Assembly (NCBI GenBank): GCA_949825045.1
Contig: OX463829.1
Location: 24,460,715-24,524,714 of the forward strand
Source of the DNA: Argyresthia goedartella
Taxonomy: Eukaryota; Arthropoda; Insecta; Lepidoptera; Argyresthiidae
DNA length: 64,000 nt
Direction of reading: 5' to 3'
Notes under the pieces: generated by a model
Told to the model about the DNA's origin: nothing
Database searches by the model: none
Seen by the model: only the letters and a program-made list of their open reading frames with translations
Part shown: positions 41,078 to 52,297 of the stretch, one piece after another
Numbering within the stretch: position 1 is the first letter of the stretch
Layout of the letters: every line of letters starts with the position of its first letter
Translations under genes and position numbers: made by a program

Positions 41078-41740
41078 ACAGAGTACCTGTAATAATGCTT
41101 GAATTTGATAAGAAAATTACATTTATAACTTAGCACCATTAGACAGAAATCAGTTCTAATTAATTGTGCATTTTATATCATATTTTTCATAATTGGCTGA
41201 CAAATGCACACATCATTATAGAATGGTGTGTCGATATTTCGTAGAGACATCATTCTAACAAAGTATCTCAATTTTTCCTAGATCTAAATAATATATTTAG
41301 GAAATTGAGTGATCAAAGTTAGTTTTGGACCAGGGCGATCAATCTGTACGAGGAAGTGATTACATAATACCTGATTAGAGCTATCCCTACAGAAGGAATT
41401 CGAAGTGTCACATTTTTTCAGTTACTCACGTGGGGTTAAGTCGTAGTTCACCATTTCCCTGTTTGACGGTTTCAATGTAAATTTTCAGAACTCAAATTGT
41501 TTACATTGTTAAAAGTTCTCCATTCGTTGTAGAGTTTCAAATATCATTCAAAGAAGGCTCATAATAAACTGCAAACGTTATGCAAATTGTTATGATATCA
41601 ATAGGTAGGTAGTCGTTATTACTCGTATTACATGCAGGTACAGCCTATGCTGAACGTTTTGAGCCCACTTTTACATACTCTTATTAATTTAAAAATTGAT
41701 TTACCTTTTGGCTTAACATGAGCGTAGGTGTGCTAATGGG
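41078..41740. other. unassigned AT-rich DNA
   Basis: No supported feature was seen. Confidence 0.4.
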
Positions 41741-41842
41741 GTGTTTACAAGGGTGACTAAAGCCGGGCGTCCCAATGGCAATTCGGCTAGGTCGCAGGCG
41801 ACTAGTTGAAAACTCCAGAGTAGACTATAGCATTCGGCTTTC

Positions 41843-41870
41843 GCCATGCGGCGGCCGGCCGCATGCGGCT
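41843..41870. repeat. GC-rich imperfect palindrome
   Basis: CGCCATGCGGCGGCCGGCCG followed by CATGCGGC is close to self-complementary around GGCCGGCC, in an otherwise AT-rich area. The region 41740-41930 is GC-rich with repeated CGGCT and GGTGACTAAA motifs. Confidence 0.7.
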
Positions 41871-41992
41871 GGTGACTAAAACCGAGGTGGAAAGGGTCAG
41901 TCGCAGGCAGGCGATTTATTGTTTGAGTAGTTTAGTTAGCGCTGCGGTTAGTAGCTCTCTGCAGTTCAAATGATCTTTTCGACATTTTCGAC

Positions 41993-42045
41993 ATTAAAAT
42001 CTCAGGTGACTTGTTAATTTTTAACAAGTCACCTGAGATTTTAAT
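41993..42045. repeat. perfect 25-bp hairpin with a 3-base loop
   Basis: ATTAAAATCTCAGGTGACTT plus GTTAA (41993-42017) is followed by TTT and then the exact inverse (42021-42045). No other element ends are recognised beside it. Confidence 0.93.
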
Positions 42046-42249
42046 CGACCCGCGTAAATTAGGTGGCGCGATTAGATTTTGCTGGTCTATGCGACTGGTG
42101 CCTAGCCGCACAGCGTACATCAACCGGTGTAAATACCCTATAATAATTGCGTTCTTGATATTTGCATTTTCACTTCATTCATTTTTAAGCTGTGCAATTA
42201 AATGAGATGCAGAGAATTTTCTAACTGCACTTACTTAGAGATAGGTACT

Positions 42250-42305
42250 CGCCTTCGGCTCGTTTCATAAACCCACTCTCGAGTTTTAATGCCCTCCATT
42301 ATGCA
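42250..42305. mobile_element. small inverted-repeat element, partial
   Basis: CTCGCCTTCGGCTCGTTTCA, TAAACCCACTCTCGAGTTTT and AATGCCCTCCATTATG are the inverse of the nested insert at 45350-45429. Confidence 0.7.
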
Positions 42306-42465
42306 GCAGTCACCAATTAATTCCATCCCCTTGTTCAAAGCTCGGGGAGTGATTTACACAAAAACTCTGAAATATGTATTTAATTACTTATAACAAGTCC
42401 AATCATTTATATATATATTGTTAGCGGCTTCAGAAGACAGCCAGTGGGGTGGGCTGCCGCGCGCC

Positions 42466-42560
42466 TATATAAAGCGCAGCGCAGACCGCCCTAAATCCCC
42501 CCTTACATGCCGCTGTCATGCCCGTTGACTATGAGCGGATGTCCGCTCATAAAATCGGGT
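42466..42560 (+). promoter_or_regulatory. possible core promoter and mini first exon
   Basis: TATATAAA (42466-42473) in GC-rich context is followed by an ATG at 42507 in a short open frame (MPLSCPLTMSGCPLIKS) and a splice-donor-like GTAAGC at 42559. ATGAGCGGA-TG-TCCGCTCAT at 42531-42550 is a palindrome. No cDNA-like continuation is seen. It could equally be an LTR promoter or chance. Confidence 0.25.
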
Positions 42561-43009
42561 AAGCAGGCAAACTCCTCCCATTTATATCTTATACACATAT
42601 ATATCGCCCAAAAGGGAAAATTGCAGGAAGAAAGCCTTCAGCATATACCGAGGCCATGGCTCACAGTAAAGTCTTAGACAGACAACTGCAAACATAAAGG
42701 GGTTGTTTTTAGTCCGTATACCACACGAGCTGATGCCCGCTCAATTTGTAGGGACCCGGACATAGCAGGGAGGTCTGACTCCTGGGCATAGGTAATTCCA
42801 TTTTTTTCCCCTCCAAAAAAAATAAAAAACGTGTGACGCACTTGCCCAGTCGTCGTCAAAGATTCAACACCTCGCCATTATTGTTGTCGAATCTGTCCGA
42901 TATCTTTATTCGTTTTGATAATCGTTATTAGAGTCCATTTTTGTTAAAATTATAATCAGTCAGTTTCAGTGTTTCTTTTTACAAGCTTTTATTTAAAAAT
43001 CATCTCGAC

Positions 43010-43383
43010 CTGATAAACTAACGTTTTTTTTCTCGTTAGTTGGTCAACAACCGACACTATCCGATTGTAAACTGTAGCGTACTGCTTACTATATGACGCA
43101 TTAGTTGATAAACTAACGGTTAAAACCGTTAAATAGTAAACTGGTTTAAACTTGACTTGCAAACGAAATACCAGGGCAAACACTGCGTTGCTTAGGTGAA
43201 GACTAGAGGGGCCGAGCGCAGCGAAGTCTTCGTGTTAGGTTGACATGTAAGTACAAAAGAAACGTAAATTCTCAACCCTGTCGGTCTGGTTTACTATCTG
43301 TCGATAGTTGATCAACTAAGACGTTAGTTTATCAACTAACGCGTTAGTTTATCAACTAACAGTTTTGACTATCTTACGGTGAC
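43010..43383. mobile_element. M3 MITE, copy 1
   Basis: The right half has repeated GTTAGTTTATCAACTAAC blocks and ends CTATCTTACGGTGAC. The left half has the inverse GATAAACTAACG motifs but has lost its outer end. The interior carries the FB-type core (AGGTGAAGACTAGAGGGG ... TTCGTGTTAGGTTGACATG at 43231-43250). It matches 61728-62046. Confidence 0.75.
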
Positions 43384-43414
43384 ATATATATATATATGTC
43401 ACCGTAAGATAGTC
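43367..43414. repeat. perfect 48-bp palindrome joining two M3 ends
   Basis: GACTATCTTACGGTGACATA (43367-) reads into TATA repeats and then its exact inverse, ending GTCACCGTAAGATAGTC at 43414. The arms are 24 bp with no loop. Confidence 0.93.
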
Positions 43415-43939
43415 ATATATATATATATAAATTTAAAAAAACATACCTTTAGAAATAATATTTGCGGAAGTCTCATACAAATATCGATCCCATAGTTTAA
43501 GGGGTTAGGGGGGTCAAAGTTCCAAGTTATTGATTATTTTGTTGTTTGGGTACTAATACTAGCTTTCATACCTAATTTCAGCTTTCTAGGACTAAAGGAA
43601 TTACCCTGATAATGTTGATTATCATAAGTGAGTCAGTGACGAAATCGGGGATTTTTTGATATCAATAAAATCTGAAGAATTAGAACTATGCAATTAAACT
43701 TTATACGTAACAAGTCTACTGCCAACGTCATATACCGAGAATTTTGTCTATCTGGTATAATCCAAACCCAAGTTGTGTGGGTTTAAAAAAAACGATGATT
43801 CGCTTCGAGAAAAGGTAGTAGTGCCCTTGCGCTTCGCTTTGTTCGTCTTGGCGGGGGCACTGCCGTGCCCCCAGACCAACATGGCCATTACACACAATAG
43901 TATGTAGTAATGAATTAACATTTACTTAACATTAACATT

Positions 43940-44010
43940 GTTTCTGACCCCACACTAGTAACCAGACACAGCCACAAACATGTAAACATTCAAGACCTAT
44001 TTTCATTTCA
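43940..44010 (-). mobile_element. S1 SINE fragment
   Basis: TTTCTGACCCCACACTAGTA, ACCAGACACAGCCACA and CATTCAAGACCTATTTTC match the S1 body, without the tRNA head. Confidence 0.6.
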
Positions 44011-45322
44011 CAATGTGTCGAACAACAGTCAGAGACGAACAAACTAGTAGGCTTGTGCAATGTTTCCGCTGCGCCGGCACTGAGGGAGTTTTTTTAGTTT
44101 AGATTTCAACTGATTACGGGTGATAATATAACCCCTGGTTAGTGTATAATTCCGAGGCCGGAAATAAAAATAGTTTTGAAATAGTCCACACAACATGCCA
44201 TATCTCAGAAACAGTTGTCAAAAGATTCCAGAATTATAAAGGGACGATGATGATTCGGGCTTGAACTTTGGTATCATCAAATATGCCCGGAAAACTCAGG
44301 GCATTCAGTTTGAAAGTGCCAAAAAATTATATATAAATAGACCTCTGTAACTTTGGAACTATTACAGGGGTCCTATTCTGCATAGCGATGGCATATCGAT
44401 TACTCCCGAGGGCGCATAATGCCATATTTGGCTTTTCTACTTAAGATACTGACTGCCAAATACGGAATTTTTAGCCCTTTGGAGGGCCCCAGGACTTTTT
44501 TTACATTGGTGAGTTTTTATAACGATTTCTTGACTATTTGCTAGCATTGTCAAAATTCTTTACCACCAACCTCCGAGCAGCGCTCGATCCCCAGATATTA
44601 TAGGTAGTAGTACGAATTAGCAGGTAATTTTATAGGCAGGGCGTACCCGAGTTACGTTAATGTGTAGATCCAGTCGTGAGCCTAGGTATTATGTATTACC
44701 TACTAAGTATAGGCGACACCAGAAACGATCGAGACCTTCGTCGCGGTAAATAACTGTACGTGGAGTCTATTATTATACAATCTGGTTAATCAACAATTGA
44801 TTATCGAAACTACTTGATATAATGTATCTGTCTGTACACCTAAGGCTTTAAGATTTATGCAAAGCTGGGTTTCCTTCAAAGGATTATATGGTATTGTACA
44901 CCGATCAACTTACTCTCTAGTTTTGGTGATATAAGAACTTAGAACATGTCTCGTAAGAAATTGTATATCGTAAAGGTATCAACACTTTGTCCTCGTACAT
45001 ATGTCGTGGTATAGTTTAATTATATCAATACTTACCTTACCAATCTTTAGGCATTTGTTATTATAACAATTGATATGGTATAAAAAGCATACGTTTTTTG
45101 CTCATTATTATATCCGTAGTAATCTGCAACACCTGCCTACGTCAATCGTCAACCCATTCTAATTAACTATTTCAGTAGGTTGGTCATTTGATCTGATAGG
45201 AACATGATATTTTGATTAAAAATCTCTGAAGACTAAATGACCTTCAGTTCAATAGACCATTAAGAAAAGAACACATAAAAAAGGTACACCAATCCTTTAT
45301 GAAAAAATATTGTTTCTCCTAC
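44011..45322. other. unassigned DNA
   Basis: No supported gene or repeat family was seen. Confidence 0.4.
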
Positions 45323-45763
45323 TAGTAGTTTATGTGACTGATACATAATGGAGGGCATTAAAACTGGAGCATGGGTTTATGAAACGAGCCGAAGGCGAGT
45401 TTCATAATATCACTCGAGAGTTTTAATGCATAATTATGTACAGTTACATACACTAGTTTATCTACACACATATCATAAGTTCTCTTTGATGTGTTCAAGA
45501 ACCGCATATTCGACCGACATTGTGGCTTTGATCATTGCTCTGCACTTGTTTAGCTTGTTCAGTAGTACGAACTTCACAGACAAACTAGGGGCGGCACGCA
45601 GGCGGGCGTCGGAGTTCGAAATTTGAATGTCGTAATATGTCGAAATATTGATACATTATGGTCATAAATGTCATTATGTCTCAATATTCAGATAAGAAAT
45701 GAGTTTTACCAAGTAGTATACCATTAAGCTGGTTTTTGGACGCAGTACAGAGGGTATATAATT
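45323..45763. mobile_element. M1 MITE, copy 2
   Basis: TAGTAGTTTATGTGACTGAT begins it. TTTATCTACACACATATCAT, CTTCACAGACAAACTAGGGG and GGCGTCGGAGTTCGAAATTT match the other copies. The right terminal repeat is eroded. A 78-bp insert sits at 45350-45429. Confidence 0.85.
45350..45429. mobile_element. 78-bp inverted-repeat insert nested in M1
   Basis: GAGGGCATTAAAACTGGAG and, inverted, CTCGAGAGTTTTAATGC bracket CATGGGTTTATGAAACGAGC. Copy 1 of M1 reads CATAATGCCTAATTATG with no insert at this point. Confidence 0.75.
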
Positions 45764-45908
45764 CATGTATTTCATATATGTATAATCATTAATCATAATA
45801 ATCATTAATGTATAGTTAGGCAATTCAAAGTAGAAAATAATAAATCCTATGGGTCTTTTATTTAATAAACCATATAAATACATATATTATAAAAACGCGA
45901 CGTATACG

Positions 45909-46037
45909 TTGTCCACTCTATTAATGGTTTTTTGACCGCTCAAAACCTATACATTTTTGACGTTTGCAATGAAAAATATTGCTTATTATTATGTACGCAA
46001 TTAGGAAATGTCAAAACACCATTAATAGAGTGGACAA
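45909..46037. mobile_element. 129-bp MITE, TTGTCCACTCTATTAATGG ends
   Basis: The first 19 bases are the exact inverse of the last 19 (CCATTAATAGAGTGGACAA), and the match extends with TTTTGAC/GTCAAAA. No coding. This is the only copy in the window. Confidence 0.8.
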
Positions 46038-46289
46038 TGTATAGTCCGCAAAAGTTGCCATTTTTTCTTCATTAAAATTGCCAAACAGTACATATTTAAT
46101 GTATACAAAATTATTGATACCCATCTAAAGTATTCTTCTTTTCAAGTGCTGCAGAATACTCGAATACCTCACAATACTCAGTGCATATGTCACAATGTGG
46201 TTTCAGATCTCCACATTGCAATCTACAATGTAGAAGCTAGAGATAGGTATCTCATGCTGTAAAGGAGAAGCAAATGAATACAGAATGCC

Positions 46290-46640
46290 ACTATGGCTGG
46301 AACAGACTACCTAGAGTTACGACACACAGAGTATGCAGGCTTGCTGTAATAAGTTTCTTTGTTGATTGTTCTGTCTGATGATGCATGGCAGTAATTGACC
46401 GAGCGAGCAAAGCGAGCGAAGGGCTCCATTTCGACAAGATAGGAGGCTGATTTTCCTTTCGTCTGTCTCTATGTGTGTCTGTCAGTTCCGGTCTAATGAC
46501 CACAGTTTTCAAGCAATCCTCACATATTGGGGGGGGGGGGGGGGGGGGGGGGGGGAGTTATGGCGTCATTTGTTTTTTTTTTTTCTGTAACCTATCGTGT
46601 GGGGTATCAAATTAAAGGGCTTCATGAGCCGGTTCTAAAA
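46290..46640. repeat. repeat-like segment with a 27-base G homopolymer
   Basis: GACCGAGCGAGCAAAGCGAG, GTCTGTCAGTTCCGGTCTAA and TTTTCAAGCAATCCTC lead into G27 at 46529-46555, then TTATGGCGTCATTTG, a T11 run, and TATCAAATTAAAGGGCTTCA. The phrases resemble dispersed insect repeats, but there is no second copy here. Confidence 0.5.
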
Positions 46641-47269
46641 ATATGCTATACCAATACCTTTCGGCCGCCTGTTTTCTAAAAATAAAAACATACCAAGTTT
46701 GGACTCCTCGAAGTAGGAGACGGATTAGTAAAGAGAATATACAGACCATGAGAATGAGTGAAATAGACTTTAACTATTTTCGTGAAAAGCCAATATGTTT
46801 TTTAAATCGCAAAATGTAGTTTACAAAGTTATTGGTGCGGCTACTTTACTACTTGATTTTGATTGAATCTAAAATACTTACCTATTAATTGGTTCACAGT
46901 CCCCCTTGTCAGCGAGGTCTACTGCCCACAGGGCCACTAGTTTACAAATCTGTTAGCTTTTATAAGAGTTCATCTCTGGAACTACGGGCAAGATAAAGTT
47001 TACGGCAGGATTATCGTATTATTTTGGTGAGGGCCCTGTTGGTGACTCCGCTAATCATCCGGTGAGAATGTTTCCTCAATATTTTTAGACTTTAGCTTAT
47101 CCCTGGTCTCTGGTATTCCGAACTCCATGTGACATTATCAAGTGGAGGCTGGCTCGCTGGCTCACCCCTTTTGTGTGTTGCATTTCCATGAATAGGAACC
47201 AGACTGTCAACACGCTTCGTGAAACGAAAACTCCGAGGTTATCTAGGTATCTACAGCATAAAAAGCAGC

Positions 47270-47700
47270 AAATGTCTTTATTACTGTAGCTATTTACATA
47301 TACTAAGCAATCGTCAGTTTTTGCAACTTCTCTACATTGGACCACTGTGGGAGAAGAAGGGCGTAGGAACTCCCACAGATTAATATTTAGATCTCTTTTA
47401 AAATTTTCTTATGAATAACTAATACAAAATATTTATATGTTATTACCATAATTTATTAATTATGGTAATAACATATAAATATTTTAAATAGCAGGAATAA
47501 ATAATTGCAAATTTATTAACAGCAAGGTCTGTGTTGAGCCAGATTAACCCAATACAGTCCCATCATTTAAGTAATCTTGAACATTGTAATATCCCTTCTT
47601 CGACAAAGTCGCTTTAACATGGTTTTTAAATTGCTCAAATGGCAATTTCAAGATCTCCAGAGATATCTTGTTTTGATAGATGATTGACCCTTAAAAGCAG
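47270..47700 (-). mobile_element. LJ LINE 3' end (5' truncated)
   Basis: On the minus strand it reads the last codons of LJ (near 47640-47560, ATGTTAAAGCGACTTTGTCG) and the complete 3' UTR, ending at the TTTATTACTG side. It lacks both the S2 and the BEL/Pao insertions found in the LJ copy at 18795-27100. Confidence 0.85.
47426..47485. repeat. perfect 27-bp AT-rich hairpin in LJ
   Basis: AAAATATTTATATGTTATTA plus CCATAAT (47426-47452), a 6-base loop TTATTA, and the exact inverse to 47485. The other two LJ copies have only short AT-rich inverted sequence here. Confidence 0.93.
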
Positions 47701-47829
47701 AGTTGTGTTTATCGATTACGTTTATTAACAGTTCCTCAAATACACAGCTTGGAAAATTATCAGTCCCAGTAGCAGAGTCCATTGTGACTTGTGACTAAGT
47801 ATTTAATTCAATATGACAGGGGACTATAT

Positions 47830-47990
47830 AGCCTATCGCCGCAAAAATACGGTATTTGACTGCTAGTCAAAATAGATACTTTTTAGGAACTGTCAAAACG
47901 GTAATTTATTCTCTAGTTCTATGAAATACCAACAAGTCACGTCATAGTCAAATGCTGTCTTTTTAACACAAAATTGACTTTATAAAATAC
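47830..47990. repeat. R4 repeat, copy 2
   Basis: ACGGTATTTGACTGCTAGTC, GAACTGTCAAAACGGTAATT and GTCAAATGCTGTCTTTTTAA match 32206-32345. Confidence 0.65.
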
Positions 47991-48501
47991 AACTGCCAGA
48001 AATTTACAATTTCGGATATTGTCAAACGCTTTTTTTTAAATAGGTTCAGCTTGAGACACGTTTCTAGATTTATTGGACTACCTTGTCGAATACCGTATTA
48101 TGAACGCTTGCTTACGATATTTTCTATCACTGTGATCGCAGTGCATGTGGGATATTAACTGTGTTTTAATGACGAATCATTAATGTTGTTTGCTTCAATG
48201 ACGTCACCAAACTGCTTTTTATTTTCCAAACGGTTTCTCAGGAGTTTTTCTTAGGACTGATTCTTCCAATTGATCTGGTGGTTATTTAACCACAAAGTGA
48301 CTCACTCTTATTAGGGAAATCCATGGCCGCCAATTAGGAAAGCAAAGGGATGCATTATAAAACTTCTTTATCAATATATGTTACGAACGAAGTAATATTC
48401 CGTATGTGGCTTTAGATTCTGAGAACCTATAGAACTAAATAGCCCGCAATTGTGAGAAAAATCAATTTTCTAGAAAATAATAACATTTTAATATTATTTA
48501 T

Positions 48502-48812
48502 GCAGCTCCGTGGTCTAATGGAAGAGCCCCGTGGTCTAATGGGTTTCGCGATCGCTTCTCCCACAGGAGATGCCGGTTCGATTCCTGACCATGTACCAAT
48601 GAGATAATTAATTTATGTAAAGTAGATTATACGGACGTTCTAACGGTGATGGAAAATATCGTGAGGAAACCTTCATTACTCCATAGCTGCGGCGATGGGC
48701 TAGCCCCCTGTCGCGCAAAATGGAGTTTTGAATAACTGGCTAAAAGTGGGCACAATTGTGCCTCTGCCACCCCGTATGGGATAAGGCGTGACGCTATGTT
48801 ATGTTATGTTGT
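48502..48812 (+). mobile_element. S3 SINE, full length
   Basis: tRNA-like head with A box TGGTCTAATGG, present twice because of a short local duplication, and B box GGTTCGATTCC at 48575-48585. The body GTGAGGAAACC, CATAGCTGCGGCGATGGGCT and CCCGTATGGGATAAGGCG follows, then an ATGTT-repeat tail. It would be transcribed by RNA polymerase III from the internal boxes. Confidence 0.88.
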
Positions 48813-48889
48813 TTAATATTATTAAGTTTGATTGCTACTTACCAAAATCCGTGCTAATGAAAATGGATACAGTTCAGCCGTTTTTAGAA

Positions 48890-49340
48890 GGCGATTTATA
48901 TCACACTAGCAGGTTCCCGCGGTTTCGCTTGCGCAAACTCGTGTAAAAACGGCCAGTCCACACAAATATTAACGTCCCTTCTCCCCGCCTTCCACCCCTC
49001 CCTCCCCCGCCCTTCCCCTCCATCCCCGTGGTACCTTTTTCATATCCATACAAATTCATTCCCCCATCCATAGCGGGGGTAAATTTGAAAATTCACTCAT
49101 TTGGTTGACGTCACATTCCTATAAACTACCTACCTACAACATTTTAGAATAATAAATCAAGTAGTTTTTGATTTTTATACAAATTTCAAACTCCCATTTC
49201 CCCCCCTTAGGGGATGAATTTCGCCAAATCCTTAGTGCTACCCTACGCAATATAAGTAACCTCTGTACAAAATTAAATGTCTCTAGTTTAGGCTGTACGT
49301 TGATATATCAGTCAGTCAGGACTTTGAATTTTATATATGT
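48890..49340. mobile_element. short nonautonomous element, class uncertain
   Basis: Begins near CTAGCAGGTTCCCGCGGTTT and contains ATACAAATTTCAAACTCCCA. It ends with TATCAGTCAGTCAGGACTTTG and AATTTTATATATGTAA. Start and end phrases of this kind bracket dispersed elements in moths and butterflies. There is no coding capacity. Confidence 0.5.
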
Positions 49341-49499
49341 AACCGAAAATCTGTATAATCTGGTATTATATATAATTCCTGGGAAATATATATAATGCCT
49401 AAAATATCTAGGTAATATATGAAATATTATTAATTGTATACTTTGCCTAGGTATTATATATAATACCCAATGCGCTGCCGGTAATGTATGTAAAAGCGT

Positions 49500-49770
49500 A
49501 AAACACTGCGGTAGCTTAGGTGAAGGGTAAAGGGGGTGAGTGAGCGAAGCCCCCTTTATCCTTCGTGTTAGGTTGAACATGTGAGAACAAAAAAAATACT
49601 TAAAACTAAGTACTTTTTTTGTTCTTTCATGTTCAACCTAACACATATAATGCTTAAAACTAAGTATTTTTTGTTGTTCTTACATGTTCAACCTAACACG
49701 AAGGGTAAAGGGGGCTTCGCTTCTCTCACCCCCTTTACCCTTCACCTAAGCTACCGCAGTGTTTTGGACT
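49500..49770. mobile_element. FB foldback unit, copy 2 (arms plus extra half-arm)
   Basis: ACTGCGGTAGCTTAGGTGAA at 49504 has its inverse ending GCTACCGCAGTGTTTTGG near 49765. Between them is the core TTCGTGTTAGGTTGAACATG, inverted copies at 49629 and 49686, and a duplicated CTTAAAACTAAGTA linker. The unit has three core copies instead of two. Confidence 0.85.
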
Positions 49771-51119
49771 GATATTCTACAAAAAACTATTTATTTTACA
49801 CAATGCCAAGGTGGCCAAATAGGTATTTTATATAATCCCTGGGCATTGTATATTACCTAGTATGTAATGGACATTAATATTAATAATATTTCATACATTA
49901 TCTGAACGCCACAGGTATTATATAGTTTAAGTATCTATTAAATCATCTCAAGGTTTTAATAATCCCTGTTTGGTATAATTTCTCCGATCAGCGGTAATCT
50001 GGGTCCATTGTTGATAAAATGCAATTATTACCGCTGAATGAATGACCAAACGAGCCATTTAAGGATGACCACTTGACGAGAACCATGACCGGCTCTGTTA
50101 AATAACCAATTACCTACAGTATTAGCGTCAGCCGAAGATTGACTGACAAACAATAGGTACAAGAAAATAATGGATCACGAAAAAATATTACGAAAATTGT
50201 AAAACTCAAAGCTGCATTGTGTTATCTGCAGATATTCACAGATAACTCGACTGACCTTTGCCGATCCGCTTCTTTTGTTTTAAGAGCGGTGTCGTCCAGT
50301 TACCATTTCTGGACTTGACTCTACAGAATAAGATTTGTTAATATGTAATCACTTAACATTTAAATTATATGTTAATTTGTGCTGTCCTATTTGTTGTTTG
50401 TCTGGTTATAGAGAGATCTCAACTCAAGGGAAGTTTCACCGATAACTGTACAACGTGATCCCCTTCGTGTCATCTTCAATACGTGATATTGGCGGAATTA
50501 CTGTAGGGATCCACAGTAGAAGCCATCAAACCTAAAAAATTGATTGATTGAATAAGATTTGACATTCTCCAAATGTAACCTATGTGTTTTGTATGGAAAT
50601 AAACTCTTTCTGAATTTCTGAATTACTTAATTAGCCTTCTTGATCTGCTGATTATATTGGATGCTCATGTGAGTGAATAAATAAGAAAACGTCTTTGTTA
50701 ATCCCATTTTTCATGCCATTTGTAAATCTAAGGTTCTGCGTTATGATGTTTCGTGTTTCATAGTTTACATTACAGTGTAGCAACGAATTTGTTATATTAC
50801 AGTAATGCGCCAGTCGATAGGGTAAATCTATGCTACAAAAGGTGCATTTTTTTGCTATCTTGCATGCATGGGTGCAACTGAGTAAATTACAAAAGTGATA
50901 GCACGAGATATCTTGGGACAACTTTGGCAGTTACAAAACCTCGAATGTTTGGACTTTTTTTGGTTACCCGCTCATAAATTATTTACGATGCAACGGCGCT
51001 CCTAGCGAAAATATACTTTTTAGTAAATTAATTAGTACTAAAACTTAGTAATTCGGTCGAGCAATATATTAGAAAACCATGGTCAAAAAACGAGTTTTTT
51101 CGCAACTTTGTAAATAACT
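49771..51119. other. unassigned AT-rich DNA
   Basis: Frames here are short and motif-free. AATAAA-like and TATA-like words occur at the density expected for AT-rich sequence. Confidence 0.4.
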
Positions 51120-51190
51120 GGAATGTAGTCGTCCGTGAAGAGCTCCGTTTGCTTCTCACACAGGAGATGCAGGTTTGAATCGCGGTGCTG
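51120..51190 (+). mobile_element. S3 head fragment
   Basis: CTCCGTTTGCTTCTCACACAGG and AGATGCAGGTTTGAATCGC match the S3 tRNA-like head, with a mutated B box. Confidence 0.6.
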
Positions 51191-51274
51191 AATGTTTGAG
51201 CGAGAAACCAAAAAAAGTCCCAACATTAGGAAGTTTTGTAGCTGCCAATAGTCCCAAGTATATCGTGTTATCAT

Positions 51275-51680
51275 TTTTAGGGTGCCGTACCCAAAGGGTG
51301 CCAAACGGGACCCTATTACTAAGCCTCCGCTGTCCGTCCGTCCGTCCGTCTGTCACCAGGCTGTATCTCATGAACCGTGATAGTTAGACAGACTAAATTT
51401 TCACAGTTGATGTATTTATGTTGCCGCTATAACAAGAAATACTGAAAAACGGAATATTATAAATATTTTAGAGGGTTCCCATACAACTATTCTTTCAATA
51501 CTACATACACACTTATGAATGCACCTGATTACGTACAAGGAGTGTGAAAGTAGCCGCCCCAATAACTTTGTAAACAACATTTTGAGATGTAAAATCCAAA
51601 CTATTCACTCAACACCATCCCTACCATAGTGGTACGGAACCCTTCGTGCGCGAGTTAGACTCGCACTTGACCGGTTTTTG
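51275..51680 (+). mobile_element. E repeat, full length
   Basis: About 405 bp. AGGGTGCCGTACCCAAAGGG begins it; CCGTCCGTCCGTCCGTCTGT, CACCAGGCTGTATCTCATGA and TTATGTTGCCGCTATAACAA lie within; GGTACGGAACCCTTCGTGCG and CTTGACCGGTTTTT end it. The two ends share an inverted GGTTCCGTACC-type motif. Confidence 0.85.
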
Positions 51681-51818
51681 ATATTTACTCTGTTGCACCA
51701 ATATCTACAACAAAAAAAAAACTAATGCACCACCTTTTATAACAAACCCTTCAGCTTCGGACCTCTACCGACTGACTTATAACCATTTTGCAACACTGCG
51801 AAAGTGATGTGTTTGATA

Positions 51819-52193
51819 ATTTATCTACACACGTATCATAAACCCTATTTACTGCGTCCAAAAACCACGTTACGATGAGCATATTGTTAAATTACTTTGT
51901 AAAAACTTATTTCTTATCTAAATATTGAACATTATGACCATAATGTGTATTTTTTTTTACATATTATGACATTCAAATTTCGAATTTCGAAAATTTACGT
52001 GCCGCCCCTACTTTGTCTGTGAAGTTAGTACTACAGAACAAGCTAAACAACTCAATGCCATAATGCCGGTCAAACATGCGGTTCCTGAACACATCAAAGA
52101 AGATTATGATATGTGTGTAGATAAACTAGTGTATGTATCTGTACATAATTAGGCATTATGTATCAGTCACATAAATTACTATTAAACACTAGT
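51819..52193. mobile_element. M1 MITE, copy 3 (inverse of copies 1 and 2)
   Basis: TTTATCTACACACGTATCAT begins it and TGTGTAGATAAACTAGTGTATG lies near its end, followed by GTATCAGTCACATAAATTAC. This copy preserves the inverted repeats best. Confidence 0.88.
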
Positions 52194-52297
52194 ATTTATC
52201 CATTATGCCTAGCTAGGATGGGAACGAGCATATGTTTGCAGTAATAAGAGCTACTAGATAAGATTAGACTCCTAGTGGTGTTTCTGTGGTCTAAGAT

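Noticed and set aside
48502..48600. Functional tRNA gene
   Set aside because: The A and B boxes are present, but the sequence continues into a repeated body and tail found elsewhere, and no tRNA cloverleaf closes. It is a SINE head. The same applies to the heads at 5124, 19095, 31384, 52522, 55549, 59380 and 62416.
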